This document shows, one piece after another, positions 52,045 through 60,154 of a DNA stretch of 64,000 nt. This stretch comes from Microbacterium yannicii (GTDB lineage Bacteria > Actinomycetota > Actinomycetes > Actinomycetales > Microbacteriaceae). Location: contig NZ_JAMXMB010000037.1 of NCBI RefSeq assembly GCF_024055635.1, forward strand, positions 1 to 64,000, written 5' to 3'. Each line of letters opens with the position of its first letter. The stretch's first letter is position 1. Position numbers and translations under genes: made by a program. The notes under the pieces were generated by a model. That model made no database searches. It was given only the letters and a program-made list of their open reading frames with translations, and had not been told where the DNA came from.

Positions 52045-53358
52045 ATGTCGCACGACAGTCGTGTCACGAGACGTGCTTCGAGCCGCCGATTTCGCCGTCA
52101 CCCCGCACCCCGCGCGACACACAGAACTCCTGGCTCGCCGTTTCCGCGGCTCGGGCTCCTGGTTCTCGCCGCCGCGATCTTCGTCTCGATGTCGACCGAG
52201 TTCCTGCCTGGCGGACTTCTGCCGAACATCGCCGAGACGTTCGATCGTCCCATCACAGCTGTCGGGCAGCTGGTGACCGTGTTCGCCGGTGCCGTGATCC
52301 TCACGACGACCCCGCTCGCGGTCCTCACCCGCCGGATGCCGCGCAAGGCGCTCGCGATCGTCGCCCTCGTCGGAATCGCGGCGGCGACGACACTCACGGC
52401 CATCGCGCCCACGTTCGAAGTGCTGCTCATCGCCCGTGCCGCAGGCGGCGTCGCGCACGGGGTGTTCTGGGCGGTCGCCGCGGCATACGCAGCCGACCTC
52501 GTCCCCGCCTCTCAGCTCGGCCGCGCGACGGCGATCACTGCGGCGGGCGGGTCGCTCGCCGGAGTGCTCGGAGTGCCGCTCGGCAATGCACTGGGCCAGG
52601 CATTCGGGTGGCGGATGGCCTTCGGAACCCTTGCAGCGGTCGCGGTGGTCGTCGTGCTCCTCGTCGTGCTGCTGCTTCCGGCCGTCACGCCGATCCCACC
52701 TGCGCCGCGCGAACCGGCACCCCGTCGCGTCGCGACGCCGTCCGCACTCGGCGGCATCCTGCTCGTGTGCGCGATCATCCTGCTCGTCGTGATCGGGCAG
52801 ACCGCCTACGGCACCTACTCGGTCGTGTGGCTGGGCGAGGTCGCGACGATCCCGTCGGCCGCGATCCCCGCGTTGCTCTTCGGCACCGGCCTTGCCGCGT
52901 TGGTGGCGGCTGCCACTGTCGGGCGCATCGCCGACCGCTTCCCGACCCTCACGCTGTCTGCGGCGGTCGGCCTCGTCGCCATTCTCAGCGGCTTGTTCCC
53001 CCTGGCTGCGGCGTGGGGGATCGGCGCCCTCGTCATCGCCGCGCTCCTGCAGGCGATGGCGTTCGCTGTCGTCCCGATCATGCTGCAGGCACGGATGATG
53101 CGCATCGCTGCGCCTCACCAGCGTTCAACAGCGGCCGCATTGCAGACCACCGCGTTCAACATCGCGATCGGTGGCGGCGCCGTGATCGGCGCGCTCGTGG
53201 TCGGTGCCTGGGGGCTTGGAGCCCTGCCCTGCGTGGCAGCTCTGCTCCCGACCGCCGGACTGATCGTGCTGCTCGTCACTTCCCGCGCCGCGACAGCGCG
53301 CGCGGGCACCGACCTCGTCCCGTCCCCGACCCCTGCGGAGGTTCACCGTGTCCCCTGA
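52045..53358 (+). CDS. MFS transporter, DHA1/AraJ-like
   Basis: Membrane transporter of 437 residues with about 12 hydrophobic segments, resembling the AraJ/SotB sugar-efflux branch of DHA1: STEFLPGGLLPNIA, LTRRMPRK, GGVAHGVFWAVAAAYAADLVP. A basic tail of about 30 residues precedes the first segment. It may export sugars or a metabolite, or drugs. GAAGG precedes ATG 52045. Its end overlaps the GH3 gene by 11 bp, so the two are one transcript. Confidence 0.85.
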   Translation: MSHDSRVTRRASSRRFRRHPAPRATHRTPGSPFPRLGLLVLAAAIFVSMSTEFLPGGLLPNIAETFDRPITAVGQLVTVFAGAVILTTTPLAVLTRRMPRKALAIVALVGIAAATTLTAIAPTFEVLLIARAAGGVAHGVFWAVAAAYAADLVPASQLGRATAITAAGGSLAGVLGVPLGNALGQAFGWRMAFGTLAAVAVVVVLLVVLLLPAVTPIPPAPREPAPRRVATPSALGGILLVCAIILLVVIGQTAYGTYSVVWLGEVATIPSAAIPALLFGTGLAALVAAATVGRIADRFPTLTLSAAVGLVAILSGLFPLAAAWGIGALVIAALLQAMAFAVVPIMLQARMMRIAAPHQRSTAAALQTTAFNIAIGGGAVIGALVVGAWGLGALPCVAALLPTAGLIVLLVTSRAATARAGTDLVPSPTPAEVHRVP

Positions 53359-55750
53359 GTCCGTCCACCTCGACACCGCACTCGGCGCCCCGGAGCGCGC
53401 CGACCTCCTGCTCGCGCAGATGACGGTGCGTGAGAAGGCGCATCAGCTCGTCTCGGTGCCGCCGTGGTACTTGGTGCTCGCTGACGGGTCTGCCCCAGTG
53501 GTCCGCGACGAGTGGCTCGAGAAGGCGCCGGGCCACATCTGCAACTTCGGCGTCGATGACCCCGCGACGATGGCTCGGATCGTCGGCGACTTGCAGCGGA
53601 CGGCCATCGAGGGCACGCGGCTCGGCATCCCGTTGCTCGTGCACATCGAAGCTCTCAACGGTGTGCTTGCCGGCGGGCATATGGTTTTCCCTACCTCGAT
53701 CGGTCTCGCGGCGACGTGGAGTCCCGAACTCGTCCAGGAGATGGCCGACACGATCAGGCGACAGCTCACACGCGTCGGGGTTCGGCAGGCGCTGTCGCCC
53801 AACATGGACATCGCGCTGGATCCGCGGTGGGGACGGGTGCACGAGACCTACGGCGAGGATCCGTACCTCGTGGCAGCACTGAGCGTCGCGTACACCCGTG
53901 GCCTGCAAGGCGTCGACCTTCGTGAGGGCGCGATCGCCACGGCGAAGCACTTCATCGGCTACGGCTTGCCGACCGGCGGAATGAACCTGTCGTCGTACGA
54001 GGGCGGCCCGCGGCGCACGCGTGACCTGTTCGCGTTCCCGTTCGAAGCGGCGATCCAGCTGGCCGGTCTCGGATCGGTGATGAACTCCTACTCCGACGTG
54101 GACGGTGTCCCGGCCGCGGCGAACCCCTACGTGCTGACGACGTTGTTGCGTGACACGCTCGGTTTCGACGGCTTCGTCTCGAGCGACTACATGACGCTCG
54201 AACACATCCACACTCGCCAGCGCGCGGCAGCCTCGCCTGCCGAAGCCGGTCGACTGACGATCGCTGCGGGACTCGACACCGAGTTCCCCGTCCCCTATGG
54301 GTACGGTGACGCTCTGGTCGACGAGGTGGAGGCCGGGCGCGTCGACATCGCCCACGTGGACCGGTCGGTTCGACGCATCCTCACCGCGAAATTCCGCCTC
54401 GGGCTCTTCGAGAATCCGTACCCGGCGGAACGCATCGAGATCGCGGAGGTGGCCCTCGAAGGACGGGAGCTCTCGCGCGAACTCGCCCGCCGCTCCGTCG
54501 TGCTCGTCAAGAACGATGGGCTGCTTCCACTGGCACCCGGTACGAGCAGCGTGGCAGTGATCGGGCCTCACGCCGACGCCGTGAAGCTGCAGTTCCCCAC
54601 CTACAGCTACCCCGCCTTCCGCGACATGACCACCTTCATGTCGGGCGGCGGCATGGGCAACATGGTCGGGATAGATCCCGGTATGGCCGCGTGGAACAAC
54701 AGCCTCTTCCCGTCGATGCCCATCGAGGATTTCCTGCGCGACAGGCTCGACGCGACCTCGCTCGCCGACGAGATCGACAGGCATGCGCGCGCCACACATG
54801 TCGCGGCCGGCAGCACGCTGACGACGGACCTCGGCGAGGATGCGATCGCCGATGCCGTGGCCGCTGCAACGGCATCCGATGTGGTGGTGCTCACGCTCGG
54901 CGGTGCGAGTCTGTGGTTCAACGGCGAGCGCACCGAGGGCGAGGCGAGCGACTCCGCCGACATCGCGCTGCCTGCGGCACAGGTGCGCCTCGCCGAAGCA
55001 GTCGCCGCAACGGGAAAGCCCATCCTGGTCGTCCTCGTGCAAGGTCGCGCCTACACGCTGCCTCCGGTGATCCAAGATGCCGCCGCGATCGTGGTGTCGT
55101 CGTACGGAGGCCCTTTCGGGCCGGCCGCTGTCGCCGACGTCCTGTTCGGAGAGGTGAACCCGAGCGGAAAGCTGCCGTACAGCATTCCTCGCCATACCGG
55201 TCAGATCCCTGTCTATCACCACCAGCGCGCCGGCACCGGCTACCGCAACCCGCTCCCGCCCGATGTCGACCGCCACTACCTCGATCTGCCGGCAACGCCG
55301 CTCTACACGTTCGGGCACGGGCTCAGCTACACCGAGTTCGTGTTGTCGGACCTCGAAGCGGATTCCGAGATGACGACGGACGGATCCGTGCGGATCGCGG
55401 CGACCGTGCGCAACGCGGGCGAGCGTGCCGGCGACACCGTCGTGCAGCTCTACGTACGGGTCGATACGAGCGGAGCCACCCGCCCGGCCCAGCAGCTCGC
55501 CGGCTTCTCACGCGTCTCGCTCGAGCCGGGGGAGTCGTGTCGTGTCGCGTTCACCCTCGCTGCTGCCCAGCTGGGCTACACCGACATCGCAGGAGAATTC
55601 GTCGTCGAGCCCTCCTCGGTCGACGCATGGGTCAGCCTGGACGCTGAATCGCGTCCGCTCGAGACCAGGATCGCCGTCACCGGAGAGAGGCGACCTCTGA
55701 AGAGTTCCGCGAGGGTGTTCCTCTCCGGATCGACGATCACCGCTGCGTGA
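53348..55750 (+). CDS. GH3 beta-glucosidase/beta-xylosidase
   Basis: Cytoplasmic GH3 enzyme of 800 residues: barrel domain (about 1-350), alpha/beta sandwich (about 375-620) and fibronectin-III-like C-terminus (about 670-790). Substrate residues AKHFIGYG and nucleophile Asp280 in GFVSSDYM. No signal peptide. Expected to remove terminal glucose or xylose from imported oligosaccharides. GTG 53348, with GGAGG 7 nt upstream, lies inside the end of the MFS gene. A hairpin follows at 55772-55802. Confidence 0.92.
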   Translation: MSPESVHLDTALGAPERADLLLAQMTVREKAHQLVSVPPWYLVLADGSAPVVRDEWLEKAPGHICNFGVDDPATMARIVGDLQRTAIEGTRLGIPLLVHIEALNGVLAGGHMVFPTSIGLAATWSPELVQEMADTIRRQLTRVGVRQALSPNMDIALDPRWGRVHETYGEDPYLVAALSVAYTRGLQGVDLREGAIATAKHFIGYGLPTGGMNLSSYEGGPRRTRDLFAFPFEAAIQLAGLGSVMNSYSDVDGVPAAANPYVLTTLLRDTLGFDGFVSSDYMTLEHIHTRQRAAASPAEAGRLTIAAGLDTEFPVPYGYGDALVDEVEAGRVDIAHVDRSVRRILTAKFRLGLFENPYPAERIEIAEVALEGRELSRELARRSVVLVKNDGLLPLAPGTSSVAVIGPHADAVKLQFPTYSYPAFRDMTTFMSGGGMGNMVGIDPGMAAWNNSLFPSMPIEDFLRDRLDATSLADEIDRHARATHVAAGSTLTTDLGEDAIADAVAAATASDVVVLTLGGASLWFNGERTEGEASDSADIALPAAQVRLAEAVAATGKPILVVLVQGRAYTLPPVIQDAAAIVVSSYGGPFGPAAVADVLFGEVNPSGKLPYSIPRHTGQIPVYHHQRAGTGYRNPLPPDVDRHYLDLPATPLYTFGHGLSYTEFVLSDLEADSEMTTDGSVRIAATVRNAGERAGDTVVQLYVRVDTSGATRPAQQLAGFSRVSLEPGESCRVAFTLAAAQLGYTDIAGEFVVEPSSVDAWVSLDAESRPLETRIAVTGERRPLKSSARVFLSGSTITAA

Positions 55751-55771
55751 ACACAACGAGGCCGCGTGTAT

Positions 55772-55802
55772 GCGGGGGCGGGTCCGGGGAGCCCGTCCCC
55801 GC
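55772..55802 (+). terminator. Terminator-like hairpin after GH3
   Basis: An 11-bp stem with one G-U pair, arms 55772-55782 and 55792-55802, 9-nt loop. It begins 22 bp after the GH3 stop. No T-tract. Confidence 0.5.
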
Positions 55803-55825
55803 GCCATGACCGCCAGACTGTGAAC

Positions 55826-56185
55826 ATGGCGGTGATCGATGATGTCCGCGCACTGGGAACGGAACTGGAGCGCTCCTACCCGGTGTACGTCCGCGGGCGG
55901 TTGAAATTCCGTGTCGGACAGATCGTGTACGTCGCGTTCTCGCTCGACGAGCGCGTGATGGGGTTCGCCTTCCCGAAGGAGGAGCGGGCAGCGCTCGTGG
56001 GCGGTGATCCTCTCAAATTCCGGATGCCGGCGGCATCTGATCTGCGCTTCAACTGGGTCGACGCGGATCTCGGGTCACTGGAGCCCGCCGAGGCTCGTGA
56101 GCTCGTCGTCGACGCGTGGCGCATGGTCGTCCCCCAGAAGCTCTCGCGCGCCTACGATCTCGCGCACCCCGGCGGCCCCGGCTAG
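55826..56185 (+). CDS. MmcQ/YjbR-family protein
   Basis: Small protein of 119 residues of the MmcQ/YjbR family (CyaY-like fold), with KFRVGQIVYVAFSLDE, GFAFPKEERAALV, WVDADLGSLEPAEARELVVDAWRMVVP. Members are often called DNA-binding, but no function is established. No strong ribosome site precedes ATG 55826, and the hairpin after GH3 separates it from that operon. Confidence 0.8.
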   Translation: MAVIDDVRALGTELERSYPVYVRGRLKFRVGQIVYVAFSLDERVMGFAFPKEERAALVGGDPLKFRMPAASDLRFNWVDADLGSLEPAEARELVVDAWRMVVPQKLSRAYDLAHPGGPG

Positions 56186-56244
56186 TCAGCCGCTCCGTGG
56201 TTGCGGAACATGCGCCGGGCCGGGCGGCGAATTCCGGTGGGCGC

Positions 56245-56271
56245 TGTCCGATTGCGTCCGTCGTGTTCGTA
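56245..56271 (+). promoter_or_regulatory. Candidate ECF42 promoter for the first DGPF gene
   Basis: TGTC (56245-56248) and CGTA (56268-56271) are 19 nt apart, close to the layout before the second DGPF gene (58526-58501, minus strand, 18 nt). Both resemble TGTCGA-type -35 elements reported for ECF42 sigma factors. Distance to ATG 56316 is 44 bp. Confidence 0.4.
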
Positions 56272-56315
56272 GTAGGGGTGAGGCTGCGTGCAAGGCGCCA
56301 CCAGAGAGGATCTTC

Positions 56316-56639
56316 ATGCAGTACCTGATCTCCGTCATAGACGACAAGAGCAATCCGGGCAGCACCGACCGGCGGTCCGCCATCAGCACGTTCAACGAAC
56401 GACTGGTGGCCGAGGGCTATTGGGTCTTCGCGGGCGGACTCGCCGACCCCGACTCGGCGACAGTCGTCGACAACAGGGGCCAGGAGGCGATCTTCAGCGA
56501 CGGCCCCTTCATCGAGTCGAAGGAGCACCTCGCCGGCGTCTGGGTGTGGGAAGCCCCCGACCTGGACGTGGCGCTCACGCTCGCCGCCGAGGCGTCGAAG
56601 GTCTGCGACCGGAAGATCGAGGTGCGGCCCTTCGCGTGA
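56316..56639 (+). CDS. DGPF/YCII-family protein
   Basis: Protein of 107 residues of the YCII-related (DGPF) family; the motif reads IFSDGPFIESKEHLAGVWVW. These proteins accompany ECF42-type sigma factors; their molecular role is not settled. AGAGAGGA precedes ATG 56316. Convergent with the sigma factor gene at 56778. A second DGPF gene lies on the other side of that sigma factor. Confidence 0.88.
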   Translation: MQYLISVIDDKSNPGSTDRRSAISTFNERLVAEGYWVFAGGLADPDSATVVDNRGQEAIFSDGPFIESKEHLAGVWVWEAPDLDVALTLAAEASKVCDRKIEVRPFA

Positions 56640-56777
56640 CGGGCGTCGAGGGCGCGACCACCCATGCGCGCTCCGAGGAGCGGGCATGGGTGGTCGCGCT
56701 TCGCGCTCACCGCATCACCAGGTCCGCCCGCCGCACGCGAACCTCTGAAACCAGATCCCGCGTGATCGGCAGGTCGG

Positions 56778-58022
56778 TCACCCCACCAGCTGGTCGCGGC
56801 GGCGGGTGAGGTACGCCCGCTCGGCCGGGTTGCCGGCGAGCTCGATCGCTCTGCCGTACGCGGTCCGCGCCTCGGCGCTCCGCCCGACCCGCCGTAGGAG
56901 GTCGGCTCGCACCGCGTGATACGCGTGGTACCCATCGAGGGCATCACCGAGTCGGTCTATGTCGGCGAGGGCGACCGCGGGACCATCCAGTTCGGCCACC
57001 GCGATGGCGCGGTTGAGGCGCACGATCGGCGAAGGATCCAGCCGCATCAGGCGGTCATAGAGCACGACGATCTGCGACCAGTCGGTGTCACGTGAGGACG
57101 GGGCATCCGTATGCACCGCGTTGATCGCGGCCAGGAGCTGGTAGCGGCCCGGCGGCTCGGCGCCTGCCGCGACGGCTGCGATCCGTTCGCGGACGAGGGT
57201 GTGGCCCTCGTCGATCAGGTTCCGGTTCCACGCGCTGCGGTCCTGCTCGTCGAGGGTCACCAGTTCACCGGCGTGCGAGACGCGCGCCGTGCGTCGCGCA
57301 TCCGCGAGAAGCATGAGGGCGAGGAGACCGATCACCTCGCCGTCATCGGGAAGGAGCACGCGCAGCAAGCGGCCCAGGCGTATCGCCTCGTCGGTCAGAT
57401 CGGCCCGCACGGGGTCGTCGCCGGCGGTGGCCAGGTAGCCCTCGTTGAAGATGAGGTAGATCACCGCGAGAACACCGGCGACCCGTTGGCGGATGTCGGT
57501 CGTCGACGGCACCCGGTACGGAATGCGGGCTGCCGCGATCTTCGCCTTCGCGCGGGTGATCCGTCGCGCCATGGTGGTCTCCGGCACCAGGAAGGCGCGG
57601 GCGATCTCTGCGACGGTGAGCCCCCCGAGCAGGCGCAGGGTCAGGGCGATCCTGGCCTCCATCGCAAGGGCAGGATGACAGCAGATGAAGACGAGCCGCA
57701 GCCGGTCGTCCTCGACCGGCCCGGTCGGCTCGTGCGGGGTGTCGTCGGACAGCATGTGTGCCGCCTGGTGCTTCAGGTCGCGATGAGACTCGCGGCGCAG
57801 TCGGTCGATCGCCTTTCGCGTCGCGGTGGTGGTGAGCCATGCGCCGGGGTTGGGCGGTACGCCGTCGCGAGGCCACCGCTCCACCGCGGCGACGTAGGCC
57901 TCGGCTGCGGCATCCTCGGCGAGATCGAGGTCGCCGAACCGACGCGCGAGCCCGGCGACCACCCGCGCCCACTCCTCGCGGTGGACGCGGGCGATCGCTT
58001 CGTCGGCGGGGGAGTCGTTCAC
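56778..58022 (-). CDS. ECF42-type RNA polymerase sigma factor
   Basis: Sigma factor of 414 residues. Region 2 includes LDLAEDAAAEAYVAAVERWP and region 4 LTVAEIARAFLVPETTMARRITRAK. The C-terminal half (about 190-414) is the long helical, TPR-like extension that marks ECF42 (DUF6596) and is thought to replace an anti-sigma factor. GTG 58022 overlaps the stop of the DGPF gene upstream (GTGA), and another DGPF gene is downstream, the typical partner arrangement. The trigger is unknown. Confidence 0.88.
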   Translation of the reverse strand: MNDSPADEAIARVHREEWARVVAGLARRFGDLDLAEDAAAEAYVAAVERWPRDGVPPNPGAWLTTTATRKAIDRLRRESHRDLKHQAAHMLSDDTPHEPTGPVEDDRLRLVFICCHPALAMEARIALTLRLLGGLTVAEIARAFLVPETTMARRITRAKAKIAAARIPYRVPSTTDIRQRVAGVLAVIYLIFNEGYLATAGDDPVRADLTDEAIRLGRLLRVLLPDDGEVIGLLALMLLADARRTARVSHAGELVTLDEQDRSAWNRNLIDEGHTLVRERIAAVAAGAEPPGRYQLLAAINAVHTDAPSSRDTDWSQIVVLYDRLMRLDPSPIVRLNRAIAVAELDGPAVALADIDRLGDALDGYHAYHAVRADLLRRVGRSAEARTAYGRAIELAGNPAERAYLTRRRDQLVG

Positions 58023-58402
58023 TCCGGCGCAGCGTGCCGTTCGACGATCTCATCGAGATCCGAGGGGAATCGGTGCACCTCCTGGGGCCAATCCAGGGCG
58101 ACGGCCACTCGCCCTGCCCAGTGTCGTGCGGCGTCATCGTCCGGCACGTCGATGACGGTGAACCCGCCGAGGTGCTCTTTGGACTCGACGAACGGGCCGT
58201 CGGTGAAGACCGGCTTCCCGTCGTTGTTGACCACGCTGAAGACGGCGGTCGAGGCATCGATCCCGCCGTCCGCATAGAGGAAGACGCCTGCCGCCTTCAT
58301 GTCATCGAGCACGGCCCGCGAAGCCTCACTCTTGCTGCGCAGTTCGTCGGCGGTGTGCAGCGGCACCCACTCGTCGTTGAATGCGATCAGATACTTCGTC
58401 AC
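58019..58402 (-). CDS. DGPF/YCII-family protein coupled to the sigma factor
   Basis: Protein of 127 residues; the motif is VFTDGPFVESKEHLGGFTVI. First gene of the sigma factor operon, its stop overlapping the sigma GTG. The usual partner of ECF42 sigma factors. A TGTCGA-type element lies at 58521-58526 on the minus strand, about 120 bp upstream, so the operon may be autoregulated. Confidence 0.88.
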   Translation of the reverse strand: MTKYLIAFNDEWVPLHTADELRSKSEASRAVLDDMKAAGVFLYADGGIDASTAVFSVVNNDGKPVFTDGPFVESKEHLGGFTVIDVPDDDAARHWAGRVAVALDWPQEVHRFPSDLDEIVERHAAPE

Positions 58403-58500
58403 TGTCGTCTCCTCTCATCGGGACGAGAGCCATGTCGTGGCTCTCGGTCGCGGCGACCCGGACGGGTCGCACACCTGATCCACGAACGGCGACGCTCGGA

Positions 58501-58526
58501 TACGACAATATCCACACCGTTCGACA
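58501..58526 (-). promoter_or_regulatory. Candidate ECF42 promoter for the DGPF-sigma operon
   Basis: On the minus strand TGTCGA (58526-58521) and CGTA (58504-58501) are separated by 16 nt. TGTCGA matches the -35 sequence I recall for ECF42. A similar pair precedes the other DGPF gene. Confidence 0.45.
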
Positions 58527-58639
58527 GAATCTCGCGCCGATTCTGCTCGGAGGCCCGCGGGCGAGCGGTGAGATGCTGGTGTCGGTTTCACAGCCGTCGC
58601 GCGCCACGGGCGAGTCCGCGGAAAGCAGCCCTTTCACGA

Positions 58640-58679
58640 TGTCGGACTAGTATGCCGATAGTCGGATCGAGGGAGTGCT
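58640..58679 (+). promoter_or_regulatory. Candidate IclR operator and leader, copy 2
   Basis: TGTCGG-N9-CCGATA (58640-58660) with TAGTAT inside, then gtcggatcgagggagtgct up to GTG 58680. It matches the element before the dehydrogenase gene at 21980 in 19 of 21 bases plus the leader. Position just before iclR fits autoregulation. Confidence 0.7.
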
Positions 58680-59486
58680 GTGGTCGCTACGGATGGCGCA
58701 TCCGACGACGCGCGCGTCGTCGGATCGGACAGGGTGCTCGCGGTGCTGATCGAACTCGGCGCGCATCCGCGCGGAGTGAGCCTCGACGACCTCGCAGCGG
58801 CGATGCGCAGCCCGAAGTCGACGGTGCACCGCGCGCTCGCGTCGCTCCGCAGGGCCGGCTTGGCGTCGCAGATCGGTCGCGGCACGTACGTGCTCGGCGA
58901 CGAGTTCTTCCGGCTGGCGTTCCACAACTACGCCGAGCGCCCCGAGGCGGTGCGCATCACGCCGCTTCTCGAGCAGCTGGCTGCGCGCTTCGGCGAGACC
59001 ACGCACTACGCCGTCCTCGACGGAGCCGAGGTCGTCTACCGTGCCAAGGTAGACCCTCCTGGCGGAGCGGTTCGCCTCACCTCGGTGGTGGGCGGTCGCA
59101 ACCCGGCGTACCGGACCGCCGTCGGCAAGCTCCTGCTCGGCTACCGCGTGAGCGACCGCGACGGGCTGCGGCTGTTGCTCGGCGACGCTCCGCTCGAACA
59201 GCGGACGCCCGGCACGATCACGGATCTCGATCGGCTCTGGGACGAGGTGCAGCTCTCCAGGGAGCGCGGCTACGCCGTCGACGACCAGGAGAACGAGGTC
59301 GGCGTGAACTGCGTGGCGGTCCCTGTTCCCGCGGAAGACCTCAACGCGCCCACCGGGGCCATCAGCGTCAGCGCGCTGGCGTTCCGCGTGCCGCTGCCGC
59401 AGCTGATCGCCGAGTTGCCGACCATTCGTGCGATCGTCGGGCGGCAGCAGGTGCCCGCGGCTCAGCCCGTGCCTGCGGTTCAGTAG
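58680..59486 (+). CDS. IclR-family transcriptional regulator
   Basis: Regulator of 268 residues. The N-terminal winged helix has GVSLDDLAAAMRSPKSTVHRALASLRRAGL; the effector domain follows (GETTHYAVLDGAEVVY, RTAVGKLLL, ENEVGVNCVAVPV). IclR proteins sense small acids such as sugar acids, gluconate or pyruvate. GTG 58680 has gggag 4-5 nt upstream. It is convergent with the SDR gene, overlapping it by 7 bp, and next to the sugar-acid oxidation operon it most likely controls. The shared operator at 21939 suggests a second target. Confidence 0.9.
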   Translation: MVATDGASDDARVVGSDRVLAVLIELGAHPRGVSLDDLAAAMRSPKSTVHRALASLRRAGLASQIGRGTYVLGDEFFRLAFHNYAERPEAVRITPLLEQLAARFGETTHYAVLDGAEVVYRAKVDPPGGAVRLTSVVGGRNPAYRTAVGKLLLGYRVSDRDGLRLLLGDAPLEQRTPGTITDLDRLWDEVQLSRERGYAVDDQENEVGVNCVAVPVPAEDLNAPTGAISVSALAFRVPLPQLIAELPTIRAIVGRQQVPAAQPVPAVQ

Positions 59487-60154
59487 GTGGCGCGGCCGCC
59501 GCTGATGTCGTAGACCGCCCCTGTCGAGAAGCTCACCCGCTCCGATGAGAGCCAGGCGACGAGCTCTGCGACTTCGGATGCCTCACCCACGCGCTTCATC
59601 GGGATCAGGCTGGTGATGTGGGCGAGCACGTCCGGCGCGGTGGCGTCGTTCATCGGCGTCGCGATGACCGCGGGCGCGATGGCGTTGACGAGGACCCCTG
59701 TCGTCGCGAGCTCCTTGCCGGCCGATTTCGTCAGGGCGATGACGGCGGCCTTGGAGGCCGAGTAGGCGGCGAGATTCGGATTGCCGTCCTTGCCGGCCAT
59801 GCTCGCGAAGTTGACCACGCGCCCCCAGCCGCGCTCCACCATGCCGGGGATGAAGGCGCGCATCATGCCGACCGTTCCGATCACGTTCACGTCGAGGGTG
59901 AGGCGCCAGTCGGCCGTGGTGGTGTCGACGAGCGGCATGTTCGGGCCGACGATCCCGGCGGAGTTGATCAGGATGTCGACGGTGCCCACGCGCGCGGCAA
60001 GCGCGGTGACCGCCTGCTCGTCGGTGATGTCGACGACTTCGTCGACGTCCCCGGCACGGTCCACCGTGATCACGTGGACCCCGTCGGCGCGAAGACGTGT
60101 GGCGGTGGCGGCGCCGAGGCCGCGGGCTCCGCCGGTGATGAGTGCGCGCTTCAT
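59480..60154 (-). CDS. SDR dehydrogenase of the sugar-acid pathway
   Basis: Short-chain dehydrogenase of 224 residues: ALITGGARGLG, NSAG, Ser in NFASMAG and YSASK. In the context of a lactonase, dehydratase and FAH hydrolase it most likely oxidises C4 of a 2-keto-3-deoxyaldonate (as in the L-fucose or L-rhamnose diketo-hydrolase pathway) to the 2,4-diketo acid. ATG 60154 has AGGA 7 nt upstream and overlaps the alcohol dehydrogenase stop. A sugar 1-dehydrogenase role is the alternative. Confidence 0.85.
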   Translation of the reverse strand: MKRALITGGARGLGAATATRLRADGVHVITVDRAGDVDEVVDITDEQAVTALAARVGTVDILINSAGIVGPNMPLVDTTTADWRLTLDVNVIGTVGMMRAFIPGMVERGWGRVVNFASMAGKDGNPNLAAYSASKAAVIALTKSAGKELATTGVLVNAIAPAVIATPMNDATAPDVLAHITSLIPMKRVGEASEVAELVAWLSSERVSFSTGAVYDISGGRATY

